From the NCBI GenBank assembly GCA_934045905.1, contig OW203761.1, positions 28,074,964 through 28,138,963 of the forward strand: a DNA stretch of 64,000 bases, in the 5' to 3' direction. Of the stretch, positions 11,853-24,088 are shown one piece after another. A program made the translations under genes and the position numbers. The stretch comes from Leuctra nigra (taxonomy: Eukaryota; Arthropoda; Insecta; Plecoptera; Leuctridae). The notes below the pieces were generated by a model. That model was not told the origin of the DNA. It made no database searches and was given only the letters and a program-made list of their open reading frames with translations. Position 1 is the stretch's first letter. Each line of letters starts with the position of its first letter.

Positions 11853-13197
11853 CTAGTGGAGCGGTCGCTCCACCCAGCCAAGTCGTACTGTACACTCACA
11901 GTCACTCAACATACCGTAAATGCCTAATAAACCGAGGAGCAGACCAAACACTTTTACTGTAAGCAACAACATGGCATTTTCGGTCTACTGGATCATAAAT
12001 TGGAAAATCTCACATTGTTGTGAAATATCTTAATTTCGAGCTATGGCCCACCCCACCACATATACCAAATTTGGGAACAATAGGTTATGCCATTTGCGAG
12101 CTAGAGGGCCGTGAAAACAGTGAAATTACATCACTTTCATCTTCTTCTTCTTCTTCTTCTTCTTTAGATGATGATGATGATGATTCAGATATCAGGAAAC
12201 ACCGCTATCACCGCCACAGCCTAAACGGCTGAACCGATCGATCTAAAATTTTTACCACATGTGCACTTTTGGCGTCTGAGGTGCCTTTTTATAAAACCAA
12301 CCGGAAGTCGCCATTTTGAAACCGGAAATGACGTCATATCTCGAAACCGGCTGAACCGATCGGAACGAAACTAGCGTCAAACTATTCGGACGGTCATATA
12401 TATGAAAATACAATAGTCTAAACAGAAATGTACTATTACTGAAACCGGAAATGACGTCATAAAAATGAAAAATCAGACTTTAATCACCTCTTACTACAAT
12501 AACTACTTATTCACAAGGTTTATAATGATACAAAACATTTATATAAACAAATTCTACGTGGAGTGTTTTCAGCCGCCATTTTGATAACCGGAAGTGATGC
12601 CATATCTCGAAAACGGCTGGACCGATTGGAACAAATCTTTCGCTTTTCTTCATGGAATATCACTTTAAGCATATTTTGGTACCAAACGCAACTTTTCTTA
12701 GTAACCAAATTGGAACTGGCTTATTTTTTTAAATGAATTAGTCATTGTGGTTTCGATATGTGTTACAAACTGTTTAAATAAACTAAAAAAAATTGTGATA
12801 TCCCCATAAAAAACACTCCGTGTAAAAATACCAGCCAAGTCTCTTTAACTATAAAAAAAAATAGAAGAAATCTTAAAATTCAGAACTGAAAAGTAGTGAT
12901 ATCAAAAAATTGCCCAAGTCAAACTTAATTTGAAAAACCAAAATATACTTGGCGCATCGTTTTTAAGGGCATTATAGGTATATTTTATATATTTAGGTAC
13001 ATATGATTTTTGGCATATACTTTATACTAGATTAATACCCGATGCGCCAAGTATATTTTGGTTTTTCAAATTAAGTTTGACTTGGCCAATTTTTTGATAT
13101 CACTATTTTTCAGTGCTGAGTTTTTAGATTTCTTCTATTTTTTTTTATAGTTAAAGAGATTTGGCTGGTATTTTTACACGGAGTGTTTTTTATGGGG
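11853..13197 (-). mobile_element. Fold-back element F, copy 2
   Basis: Same architecture as copy 1, with the CTAG/GGAGCGGTCGCTCC palindrome at its low-coordinate end and the fold-back at 12802-13197. The body contains (CTT)n and (GAT)n simple repeats near 12135-12185, which create spurious Ser/Asp-rich ORFs. In arm sequence it groups with copy 3 rather than copy 1. Confidence 0.8.
12802..13197. repeat. Fold-back of element F copy 2
   Basis: Arms of about 155 bases, inverted and nearly identical, flank a spacer of about 80-90 bases. The right end reads TTTTTTATGGGG, the complement of the left start. Confidence 0.85.
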
Positions 13198-13425
13198 TAG
13201 AACAATACGGGACTGGAATGAGGGGGAAGAAAATGAAGAATGGATTTTTGGGTATGTGTAGACATTTATTTCACTATAGCTTCAAGGAAAGTTCCTTGCT
13301 ATAGCCTCTTTAGAAACTTATTTACATTCGTAGTGTTTAGTATTATTATTATCATTAGAGTTCCTTACCACCTGTGTATTGCCACAAACTGTAAGATGTT
13401 GAAATAAATACAAATACAAATACAA
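13198..13425 (+). mobile_element. Possible 5'-truncated non-LTR retrotransposon 3' end
   Basis: The stretch ends in TGTAAGATGTTGAAATAAA followed by repeated ACAAAT units, the form of a short-repeat tail seen at 3' ends of RTE-like LINEs. It directly follows element F copy 2. No coding sequence remains. Confidence 0.35.
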
Positions 13426-13619
13426 GCATATTGCAATATTTGTGCCCAAGCTCGACTCACAGCTGAAAAGTGGGGACTTTTAACTTAAAGTCGTGTTCGG
13501 TCACAATTGTATTTTATTTGGTATTTAGGTATATTGATTATCTTGACTAAAAAATAAGCCCTGTTCATTATTTTTCACATTTTTCATAATTGACTTACTC
13601 AAATGTTATGACGAATGTT

Positions 13620-13935
13620 ATGATTTATAAATCAAATATAAATCAAATCAAATAAATTTTCAAGAAATCAGGAAAAATCAGAAAAAATAAAAATCACAAC
13701 AAAATCATAAAAAATAAAAAAATAAAGGGTGTAAATAAAATAATAAAATAATAAAAAAATAAAAAAATAAGAAAAATCCCTATAAAATAAAAAAAATCAC
13801 CAAAAATCAAAACAAAAAAAAATCAGGTGTACACCCACTTCCAATAGTTCCTATACCGGTTTCCCATACCAGCATGAGGATTTGGCCGGCTTCTTTTGAC
13901 GCTGACCCTACATTAAAATGTTGAGGTGTTTACCC
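13620..13935. repeat. A-rich low-complexity tract plus short repeat
   Basis: About 13625-13825 is almost entirely A/T with AAAATAA and AAAATCA words. The adjoining 13827-13915 block (TTCCTATACCGGTTTCCCAT, AAGAAGCCGG-like) reappears inverted at about 52210-52290. Confidence 0.5.
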
Positions 13936-14725
13936 CTCGTGTTTACCATAGAGTGCAGGCGACTTGTGTCGTTTACGGACTATGAGCCGTTGAAATGTTT
14001 TCGTTTTGTACAGCTTCTAATGGGTTTTTGAGCGAATTGAATTACTTTCCCGCCTGACACTGAATGAGACTCGATCAGAGTTTGCAGCCAACTAACTGGA
14101 AGTAAACAACATTCCAAAGACTTTGAAGTGGAAGAACCCGACAACTTGTTGTTGACGCGGACGTTATACAAGATTCACCTCGGAGAACATTTCTGACTTT
14201 GAAGTGCTATTGTGTCTGTTAACTCACCATATACAACAATTTTATTTTAAACTTGCCAAAATAAAATTGATCTGGTGCAGAATTAAAATATTATTTAATA
14301 AAAGTGAAGCTAACATAATTTCAAAAACTTGCCAAAATAAAATTGATCGGGTCTAAAGCTAACATAATTTCAAACACTTTTAATGTAGACGGGCTGGTTG
14401 TTAATGTTGTAACTCAATTAACCTTTAATGTTACGTCGTTTGGGTTGGCAACATCGAATAGGTATAACCACGGACAGCGACCAATTCAATTAAGGACTTT
14501 GCGAAAGGTAACAATATCAGCCTTCAGCAACAATTTCAATTTCAATCATTGAGATAATCATAGGTAGTTCTTTTAAAATGATATTGCACATAGCAAACAT
14601 TCAGGGCCCGGCTTTACAAAGCTTTCCTTCGGGGGAATTGATGACTGAGATGAAAAATTACATTCATTTATGAAAAAATTATTATACAATTAATAAAACA
14701 CAACAGATCCATTTAAAAAAAATAA

Positions 14726-14908
14726 GTTGAAGCACTTGAAAAGGTACAAAAAATTGCAGCCAGGAGGGTTACAGGTCGAGTGAAGAAGTGGAGGCTGGAG
14801 AGAAATGCAAGGAATGAACTGGAGAAAGTGTGGGAAAGTCCAACTGAGATGATGAAGGAGCTGGGATGGGTTGGGAGAGTCTGGAAACACGCCTGTGTAA
14901 TTTGCTAA
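14726..14908 (+). pseudogene. Degraded non-LTR retrotransposon RT C-terminal fragment
   Basis: The plus-strand frame reads LEKVQKIAARRVTG near its start and then SPTEMMKELGW before ending in a stop. In LINE polyproteins of insects the segment after the reverse transcriptase palm commonly carries an LE-VQRRAARFVTG-like motif followed by a MLKELGW-like motif, so I infer a relic of such an ORF. Only about 60 codons can be followed. A further 100 bases downstream keep a similar purine-rich composition without an open frame. It is a dead fragment. Confidence 0.5.
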
Positions 14909-15121
14909 GAGTTAGAAAAGGGGAACCAGGGTGGAAAGAATTGGATGGAAAGATGAAGGGAGGAAATTGTGATGAAGAATTAAGAATGCTTTAATTGAAC
15001 CACGAGCACGGAAAGACATCGGAAGATTTTCATTCATTAATAGAACAACTTATACTACTTCTGTGTATGACTGGTAGTCGCGATAGGGGGTAAGTTTTAT
15101 CACAACTTAATGCGTTGAGTA

Positions 15122-15918
15122 TACCGCGTTGATGAGCGAGCCTACGTATTGATGCGATTTGATATGCGTTTCCAACTACTATAGAGCCCTTGGAACTGAA
15201 GCATCAAGATGGCACTGATATAATAATTGAAATTATTGGCATAAATTTGCAAATATTTCAAGATTACAGAACAAAATGTCAATTACTTTTGAAGAACAAC
15301 AAATTAGTTTGAAAATTGGCAAACATGCCTAAAATATTAGCCCGAATGAACATGCAAAGTTTTTAGTTGATCGGTCAAACGATTCTAGTTGGCATTTTAA
15401 GATTGTCAAGATAGGTGTTTTTAAATTTTAACCAATGAGAGGATTTGGCTGAAACTTTGTAAGATTGGGGACAATGTTGGTTGCAATGACTCCGCAATAT
15501 TTCAAATTTGAACGGTCAACCAATTGAAAGCGAGTTAATTCATCAAATTATTATTTATTATTTCACAGCCAATCACCAATCAACCAATCACAGGAAAATC
15601 CTAAAAATTCAAAAATTATCCCAGAGACCGCTTAGATTACGTTAGTATGTGTGCAAAATTTCATATCGATTGGTTGTGCGGTTTGACCTGGGCAGTGCAG
15701 GCAAAAAGAACAAACACACAGAGAAAGTACCATAGACGTTCGGCGCTCAGCGCTGAAAGATGAACATGGTTTATCTTTTGACCTTGAACGCCAGCGCTCT
15801 AGCGCTCGCCGTTCAGCCTCCCTCCTGATTGGCCAACGCCGAGCGCTAGCGCCGAGCGTCGAACGTCGAGCGCGTCAACGCCGAGCTGTAAACGTTAAGG
15901 TACCGTGGAGACGCTCGC
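15122..15918 (+). repeat. Repeat B copy R2 (composite)
   Basis: It begins at CCGCGTTGATGAGCGAGC and ends at GTGGAGACGCTCGCT, with the family block GTTAGTATGTGTGCAAAATT (near 15640) inside. A separate GC-rich element rich in GCGCTC/AGCGC words (about 15730-15900) interrupts the normal tail; in sister copies the tail goes straight from CCATA to AGAGTACCGTGG. Confidence 0.55.
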
Positions 15919-17237
15919 TATTTCTATTGATACAATTACTAGTGTACAAGGTGAATTCGGGTTGTGAGGGGGAGGGGAGGGGGCATCTCCTTGAAATACG
16001 ACCTTCGTCTAAAAAATTGAGGACAGAGCACGATTCGAAGGCTCTGGCCCCGAACCCTCCCATTTCATCAGTACGTTTTCAAAATATTAAAAATCCCCCC
16101 CCCCTCGAAATTTTATTCTGTACACGCCCTTGTTGTCTGTGAACTTGGAAAAGTTGACAACCATTGATGACCTCCTTCAACTTTTTTACGTTTTAAACAG
16201 TCAAAACGCAAACGGTTTGAAAACGACGATTTCAAGACTTGTCTTCATTTGAGGTTATTTTATGTTTGTCGGCGTGTGAATATAATTCTATGAAAATATC
16301 TATTATTCCACAAACTATTCACCGAATATTCAACTATTCAAACTAGGTACTTCAAACTAGTGTTAAACTATTGCACACTATTGAAAACTGCCCAGAAACA
16401 ACTATTGAGTTATTTTGGGACAGTTTTTGGGTGATGCTTTATTGTGATTTGTCACCCACAACGATTCTTCATCACCTGCCGAGAAAATGTCCCCAAAGAA
16501 GCGAGCAAAGGAGCAAAAACCCAATAAACATTGCAGACTTTGCCGTGCCTTTCTGTTTCAGACACGTCATGTCAGCACGAGTTCAAAATTGATTTATTTA
16601 TAGATTTCGATATCACAAATTATTGATGACCCAAATCACTTAACAAAACAGATTTGAGAGAGAGAATGGTAAATCATATGGAATATGGCGTGGGTTGTAC
16701 AAAACGCCAATAACGACATTTTGATTACAAGACTTAAAATAGATCTATTAAATAAAAAATGCGTCCACTTGATGAATTGATACATGTTATTGGAGCTGTA
16801 TGTATGCCAGTACGTCAATATTGAAAGGGAACTAAACAGTTTAGTAGAGTAAATGCATTCTCCTCGATTTTTATTGGAATGTAGCATGAATAATATTTGT
16901 AGACTTGAATCGATGTGGTAGAAATACGCGAACACAATTTCAACCCGACGCGTAGTTCAATTTCCTCCCATCGGCCTGTCCTTTTCGAGAAGTGGAGTGA
17001 AAGTCTCATGGTGGTGACTAAAACTCCTTTGTATTATTTCTTCTGAGATTTCTGAGATTTAACTGCGGTTGAGATTCTGAAATTTAATAACCATATACAC
17101 AACAGTACTTCACACCATAAAATTTCTAAATTTACAATATGATCTCAATCATATACCAGTATTTAACCAGTATTTTATTTCTAGAATCTCAATGAATTGT
17201 ACAATATATTGAGAAAGCATTTCCTTATTGACTGTTT
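15919..17237. other. Stretch without recognisable gene
   Basis: AT-rich. A short G-rich/C-rich patch (15960-16115) and a repeat-like piece near 16150-16215, related to 28915-29085, are the only structure seen. Confidence 0.35.
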
Positions 17238-18028
17238 ACTAGCAAAACGCTCGGTGTAACGCGTTGATGAGCGAGCACCAGAACGCGCAACATCTCGAAC
17301 CGAAATTTTGGAACGCACAAAACAAATAATATCCATATTGAATTGAAATATTATGATACACTCAATCAACTTAATTCTCAATTACACAATACTCAATTGT
17401 GTATTGTTTATCTTGATTCCTTTTCTTTTCAGCATAAGTTTTTAGTTTAGTTTAGTTTAGTTTTAGTTTTATTATGAGTTTGATGATTTGATGTATATGT
17501 TTTATGTGTATTGTGTATTGTGTAGTACTCCTGCTAATAAGCTTAATTTATTTTGTAGCTTAGCAGGGCAAAGTACTTAATATTTGTATATGTTTAATCT
17601 CATATAAATAAAAAAAAAAAACATAAAAGTACCTGCTTTTCATTGAATCTGAAATTATCCATCTTTCACTGGGTTACATAGAGAAAATCAGATCCAAGTG
17701 GCTTTGGAATAATTCCCATTCATTTCGATACCATCACACTTCTGTCAATATTATTTCAAACAGTTCAACATTTCAATAAGTGTATACTTTATTGACCGAT
17801 TGGGCTGAAAATTAGTAAAATAAGAGGAAATTGTACTTTTAATAGCTATGCAGAATTTGAAGTTGATCTGACCATTTTGATTTTCGACCAAGCAGAAGAT
17901 ATTTGTAAAAGTATACCCAATCAGAGGGCAGCTCTCAAAAACTATAGGAACACGATTAAAAAAACAAATGACCAAAAGAAAGTGACCAAAAGTGCATAAT
18001 GGAGATGCTCGCTACGCTCGCTCAATTA
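17238..18028 (+). repeat. Repeat B copy R3
   Basis: Start motif ACTAGCAAAACGCTC with AACGCGTTGATGAGCGAGC; end motif GATGCTCGCTACGCTCGCTC-AATTA. It is interrupted at about 17400-17625 by an insertion ending in AAATAAAAAAAAAAA, which looks like a 5'-truncated LINE tail with TTTAG repeats. Confidence 0.65.
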
Positions 18029-18710
18029 AATTCTACATTCTCCACTCCTCTACGTCATGCGCATGCCAAAATATAATTTAAATCATCCAATATACAATTT
18101 GAACATAATTATTAAGAAACAATAAAATAATAATTTTCAATTTTTCCCCCAAAAAAACATTTTTTTCTCACCTCCAGAAAAAAAGCTTGGGGTCTTTCCG
18201 AAAAAAACGTTTTTCTTTCCTCACTCAAAATCCCTACGTGTACCGACTGTTGAGATTAGTTCTCAATCAGATAGCTTGAGCTCCTAATACAGTCGACAAT
18301 TCCGCCCCTCGATTCGCCCACGTTTATTCTGCCTCAACAAGTAACACCCGATGAAAGCTATTGTGTGCCATGCCTCGTGAAATGCGGACAGATTTTCTCA
18401 TTTCTCACCACAAATGGTTTATTGGACGCGTGAAGAACAAACTGTCGATGAATATTGCACAACACAGACAGGAACACTCGTAAGCAGGGCTTATTACATC
18501 GTTTTGATTAATGGTAGATAGGTATAAATTCGGAGAAGAAGACTTCGGAGAAACTCGTCAAAACAAAGAATTTCGATTAGATCGCTCCATCAGAATTTTG
18601 AGTTTCAATTATTAAATGAGATGTAGATGTATGAAATAACTTTTATAAATAAGAGTATAAGACGTTATTTTGTTTGCACGGAGTATCTCTGTATATCCGA
18701 TTATCTGTAC

Positions 18711-18946
18711 TTCAGAGGTAGAAGGGCGGAAGTCCATTTTCTCAATTTTGAGTTGCACACTTTTGAAATGATATAATTAAGCTCTATCAATTGCCATTTG
18801 ACTGATGTCAACAAATACAATTATATCGAAGTATTCTCTCACACAATGACTCATGTCACCATTACAACTATGATTGCGGATAAAAATAGAATTACAGGTT
18901 ACCTCAAGAATCATTGGATCTGACTTCCGCCCTTCTACCTCTAAGG
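18711..18946. repeat. TIR element (MITE-like), about 236 bp
   Basis: Left end CAGAGGTAGAAGGGCGGAAG and right end CTTCCGCCCTTCTACCTCT are inverted and almost perfect over about 21 bases. The right end is followed by three short repeats of CTAAGGTAATA. No coding capacity. Confidence 0.6.
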
Positions 18947-21487
18947 TTATATAAGGTAATACGTCTAAGGTAATACCTCTAAGGTAATACGCGTTTTTTT
19001 TGCTTTAAAATGATGAATCTCCATACATCCGTAAGCTGGCGCAATCTAAGTTCGAAATATTGAACCTTTCCCCCCTAAAAGAAGAATTGAAATCTCTGGT
19101 TAACATTGGTGGCTTATCTGGTGTTGGTTGGTTTTTAGTTGTTCCTGAACAATTTAAGAAATGCCACATTCACCCTTGTTCCGGGGAGCTCTTCTATTAT
19201 CGACCGAGTTACGTTTACTCTGCAACATTAATCAGATCGGTCGTAATGTGATAATCGTTCGTTAATACGCGATCAAACTTAGTTCGGCCGTGAACTTGTG
19301 TAAGTAAACCCTGGGTGGGGGAGAGTAAACCACTACACGGGATGATGGCAGATCTCAGCAGAGCCCTGGAATCGCAGTAGCAAGAACAGTATCATCACGA
19401 CGAGGAGAGACAAAACACGATCGACACATTGCAAGCGCTGTTCTAAATAATTGTGCCAGACCATTTCTTTGGGAACGATTGGATACGAAATGGGTAGACA
19501 AAATGATTAGATAAAAGACAAACTTATTGCCTCTCATTGGTTGTTGCCATGGCAATATTGCCATGAGGTGAGCTCAAAAAACAAGTCATTCTCCTTCATC
19601 ATATCAAATGTGAAATAGGGACATGAGTATTTTTTGTAATTTCAGTCAAATTGAAACCGACAGGGCTTGAATACATGATTCTAAAAGTATACAACGCAAA
19701 ATCGAAAATATGGACATCGGGCCGTCTACCTCTGAGGTACATATATGTTTTCTGTGTGAGGTAGGGAATTTCAGTTTAAGGTTTTGCAAATACCGGTATT
19801 CTCTTTCAAAGCGTACCAAATAGCATTTTCCTATTAATAACGAAATGTATCTTGCAAATTTTACTAAATGTTACCTTCGTCTATGTTCAAAAGATCTGTG
19901 TCAAATTTAAAGATCAAAGTGTTCTATGCAGCTTTTTCATTTTGTAAATTTGTTTTTCAATGTAAGAGAAATGGAGACTAAAGATATTCATCCGGCTTTC
20001 TTACATCTTTCCACTTATCCGCAAGAACTTGCATCATTACATGTTATGTAGAACACAAGTCTCAAGGGAATAAGCGATTAATAAACAGGAAGTAAGATGA
20101 TATCCACGACATTTGAGAACTGACAACATCAACAGTGTTGCCATATGCACCATTACCCCTGTTACAAAATCGTTTGTAAAATCACAGCGCGTGTATGAAA
20201 GAAAATGCCTGGAGCATAATGATATAGGTAACACGATCATAGAAAAGCGGATAAAGTGGTTTTCCTGGAATTGTGTTCAATTAGCTTTGTGCTACTAATG
20301 ACCACCTCTCTTTGATGCCAGGTTGTTTTATACTATTGTCTTTGAGCGTTTTGTTATTTGACTTCGTGAATTAATTCTAAAATGTAAAAAAGATACTAAG
20401 TAGGACTTATAGAACGCAGAAGAGTGGTAGGTATAGCAAGTGGGGTGGAATTCCATATTATATAATACATTTAATATAAGATTGAACTTTGGTAAAATCT
20501 TCTTTATTCGCTCTCAATTTTGCTTGAAAACCTTTGTCATCATACATGAGAGAGGAACTGATGATTGAATTTGGACCAAGAAAGCGTTTGACGGCAGCCA
20601 TTGTTCGGCTATTAATCCTGTTCGGCTGTTCAATACAGAAATTCCATCCGACAACGAGCCCGCTGTACTGTTTCTATGCGATAACGCGGAACAATACGAA
20701 CTACGTCTATCAAGTCTAGTATTGTTCTTAATCATCGTCCTGATCACATGGGCCCTGCAGAGATCCACTGAGTGATGTCCTTCTCCCTGAGCCTGACGAT
20801 CACGTGAAGGAAGTGACAACATTGCGCAGAGAAAAACCATTCAGAGTAGTCGTAAAGTAATTCATTTACGACACATTGAAGGCAAGCGCTATAAATTTTA
20901 TTCTCTTCATTGCCTTATTTAGAAAATACGTTGCAAAACTGTATCAAAGTTAAAGGATATTGAAGCGTAAATTTTTATACTAGGAAAATAATGACTGGAA
21001 TAATTCAACTGTGCAACAAATTGATGCTAAATCACACATAGAAAGACATTATGACTTTTTAACAAATGGATCAGGAGATTAATCATTTTGGGGGATTTTG
21101 GGATGGTGGATTCGCTCAATTTAACGACTACCGTGAAATCACCTAAAATCACCAAATAATAGGAGAGTAACATTTGCAGCTAGCATATCGCACAGTCCAT
21201 TGTAATCAGTGTTATGTACTAACATTTACCTACTCATCTGTGGGTAGATTAATGTTGCATATTTTAGCCGTCGAAAAATGTAGGGTGGAATCTACAGTCA
21301 TACCATCCATTACAGTTATAGCGATCTGCAGTTTTCACTGATTAGGAAAGAAACAACGCATCTCGCGTTACTTTTAAACGGATATTTTAAAAGTTGAGAG
21401 TTCTAATTATTGGGACTCAAAATTATGCACAAATTGCCACAAAATGGAGTCGCAATAATAAGAAGTCTCAACTTTTCGAATAACGGT
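18947..21487. other. Stretch without recognisable gene
   Basis: Only short unassigned ORFs (for example 20514-20840 minus, overlapped by an opposite-strand ORF). A fragment related to interspersed repeat C is near 19470-19530. Nothing else is supported. Confidence 0.35.
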
Positions 21488-21945
21488 TTAAGGTGGTGCA
21501 ACCGCTAGGCCGTTTTAGCAAATTGGGAGAGACAAATTGTTTCATGTAACTTTGATAGGATGTTCTCATGATCAGTCTGATTGTATATTAGTAGCACTTT
21601 TTCATTTTTGCTTCGTGACTTGTAAATTAGGTGCCGGTTATTCAACAAAACCATCTCAAAACTATGAAATTTCCGATACGATTGGAGACCAAGCCCATTA
21701 ACCAATTGATATCAAATTTTAATCATGATATTTAAAATTAAATTTCATACGTCAGTCAGCGAGACAAGAAAAGAGACAATTTTTCACCAAAAATCAACTT
21801 ATTACTAATTAACAAAGCAAAAAATTAAAACTGTACCAAGTGATAACCCTAAGTTTGTCTTTTGTCTTATCATGATTAAAATGTCAAATCATTTGGTCAA
21901 CCCATTTTGTCTCCATCGTATCCAAAAAGTGTCTGCAACAGGAGG
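21488..21945. repeat. Interspersed repeat C, copy 2
   Basis: Inverted relative to copy 1 at 3738-4213. It shares the CGTTTTAGCAAATTGGGAGA end, the GATTGGAGAC/GTCTCCA pair, and the middle block with TTTGTCTTTTGTCTTATCATG. Confidence 0.6.
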
Positions 21946-22096
21946 CAAAATCGTCGCGATAGTTCTTTCTTTAATAATCTTTGAAAACCGCAGTTCGCTA
22001 CCTGTACCTATTTGTACGGAATGACATGGACGGCTAAAAATGCCAGCAGTCCCTAGGCGTCAAAAGTGCGCATAAAAGTCGCGTCATGTGACTCAC

Positions 22097-22433
22097 CCAG
22101 CACGATCCACATGACGATGGCGTTGCCTCCCGTCGCCACGAACAACATGACGGCGAAGACCAAAGACCACACCAGCTTCTGCCACCAGGCGATGACGAAG
22201 CGATTCATGGGCGGGAAGACACAGTCGGAGTACATCTTCTTCAGCGTCATGAAGAGCGAGGGAGTCGTCAGCGAGCTCATCTCTTCGAGAATGTCAATCA
22301 CGAGAGTGTCGAGCTCGGTGCGATTCAGATTGAGCACGGAGATGTTGGCGTAGTGGGCGAAGATGTCTTCTTCGAGCAGCTTCATGGTGCAGTTGTAATA
22401 CAAGCCTTCGTCGACGTCGTTGTCGTCGGCCAT
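22097..22433 (-). CDS. Tachykinin receptor-like GPCR, first coding exon (partial gene)
   Basis: The exon encodes an extracellular N-terminus and TM1 of a rhodopsin-family peptide receptor. The start is the ATG at 22433-22431 (context CCGTCATGG). Residues 1-80 hold three N-glycosylation sequons (N14-C-T, N30-I-S, N37-R-T). TM1 runs from about residue 86 to 112 and includes ATGGN, with N104 at the class-A 1.50 position, followed by MWIVL. The W-W-QKLVWSLVFAVM block and GGNxIVxWIVL ending are, from memory, closest to insect tachykinin/neurokinin receptors (Tkr86C/Tkr99D group), which couple tachykinin-related peptides to G proteins at the plasma membrane. The exon closes at a strong donor (G|GTGAGT, phase 1) where TM1 ends. 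The next exon should encode an RRMRTVTNYF-like first loop; I could not find it in the 22 kb to the left, so the rest probably lies outside the window. A related peptide receptor is possible. Confidence 0.8.
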
Positions 22434-23692
22434 GACGGAGGCAAGACGGGATCACAGTCTGTTAAAATTTCAATTCTTGTCTTTTGCACTTTGTGTCCAG
22501 CGATTTCGAATTCAATACCCTCCTTAGGGTTTGTTGTGTAAAATCACTTCATGGCTGTCAATTCACACAATTATTAGTTCCGATTGTAATATGTTATAGG
22601 GTAGTTATAAACTATATCCCAGTAATGGCCTACTGACAGATTCAACAGGTAGGTGGGAGGAATCTCGGTACCGGTAGCAAAGATACCAGGGGGTCAACTC
22701 CGTTGCATCAACAACGAGAGACTGATCACAGATGAAGGGAGGTTGATGACCAAAGCGGCAAACATCTCAGTCTCTCCACAACGACAGAAACCAGCAAGGC
22801 AAGAAGGACTCGATACCTCTGTACTCGATGCTTGAACTGTCACTATGTGAATGTTCTGACCGCTCGAGAACCGTGGTATAACAGAACACAGCGACAGGCG
22901 AGAATTTTTCTGGTAAGGAATTGTAAATTGGGGGAAAAATTAACAAAAGTAATACTTTTTTAACTTACTAATTTCAACAATATTTCAACAAAGATCTATG
23001 GTGTGGTACCTATTGAAGTATAAAACATTTTGTATTCTGTCATGAAATTTTAAATATGTTCTTTTTAAATCTAATTTTCATAGAAGGGTGATGGAGAAAG
23101 GTATGTGAGGGTTTATATCTTGTATACCAACCTTATTTCGACTCTTTTGTAAAATCACTTTTTAGCAATTTCTTTGTCTTTGCCAAAAAATATTGGCCTC
23201 CAGCCGATGGCCATTTTACATCGCCTCGTCAAATGAAATTATCGTAATTCATGAAAGAATTAAATTGCGTTGAATACCTGTTTTATTGGTGTTATTTATA
23301 TGGGATATTATCCGACAAAACTATACTATAATTACATTAGGCCTACACCTGAAAATATAATTTCACTGGAGTATTGAAATTCCAATACCTACATTATAAA
23401 AAAAACACATTTAAAACGTTTTTTTTACGGTAAAGATTTGAATATTCAGCGAGTTGAATTACCCGGCTTTTATGAGGCTTGAAGCAGAATTAATACATCA
23501 TTTGCATTATCTATTTCCAGCGAATCCTCTCTTAGGACGAAATTAACCGATCATTATCATATATGAACTGGAAGCTTGAAACAATATCCCATATAAAAAC
23601 TCTGAGTCTGAATATTCTGGGAATATTGGGAATATGTGAAAATTGTGTTGGGAATTAGGAATTGTGGGAATATTCTTCCAAGTAGGGATTAT
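22434..23692. other. Upstream region of the receptor exon, no recognised element
   Basis: It should include the 5' UTR and possibly the promoter or a 5' intron of the receptor on the minus strand, but I see no clear TATA box or acceptor. A stretch near 23590-23690 repeats GGGAATATT words. Confidence 0.3.
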
Positions 23693-24088
23693 CCCCATAA
23701 AAAATACTCCGTGTAAAAATACCAGCCAAGTCTCTTTAACTATAAAAAAAATAGAAGAAATCTAAAAATTCAGCACTGAAAAGTAGTGATATCAAAAAAT
23801 TGGCCAAGTCAAACTTAATTTGAAAAACCAAAATATACTTGGCGCATCGGGTATTAATCTAGTATAGAAGTATATGCCAAAAATCATATGTACCTAAATA
23901 TATATAATATACCTATAATGCCCTTAAAAACGATGCGCCAAGTATATTTTGGTTTTTCAAATTAAGTTTGACTTGGCCAATTTTTTGATATCACTACTTT
24001 TCAGTGCTGAATTTTTAGATTTCTTATATTTTTTTTTATAGTTAAAGAGACTTGGCTGGTATTTTTACACGGAGTGTTTTTTATGGGG
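23693..24088. repeat. Fold-back of element F copy 3
   Basis: Inverted arms of about 155 bases from CCCCATAAAAAATACTCCGT to the complementary GGAGTGTTTTTTATGGGG, with a spacer of about 85 bases. Confidence 0.85.

Noticed and set aside
12020..12232. Ser/Asp-rich ORF
   Set aside because: Created by CTT and GAT simple repeats inside fold-back element F; the same ORF appears inverted at 24658-24867.
20514..20840. 108-codon minus ORF
   Set aside because: Overlapped by an equally open plus ORF, no motif, no splice context.
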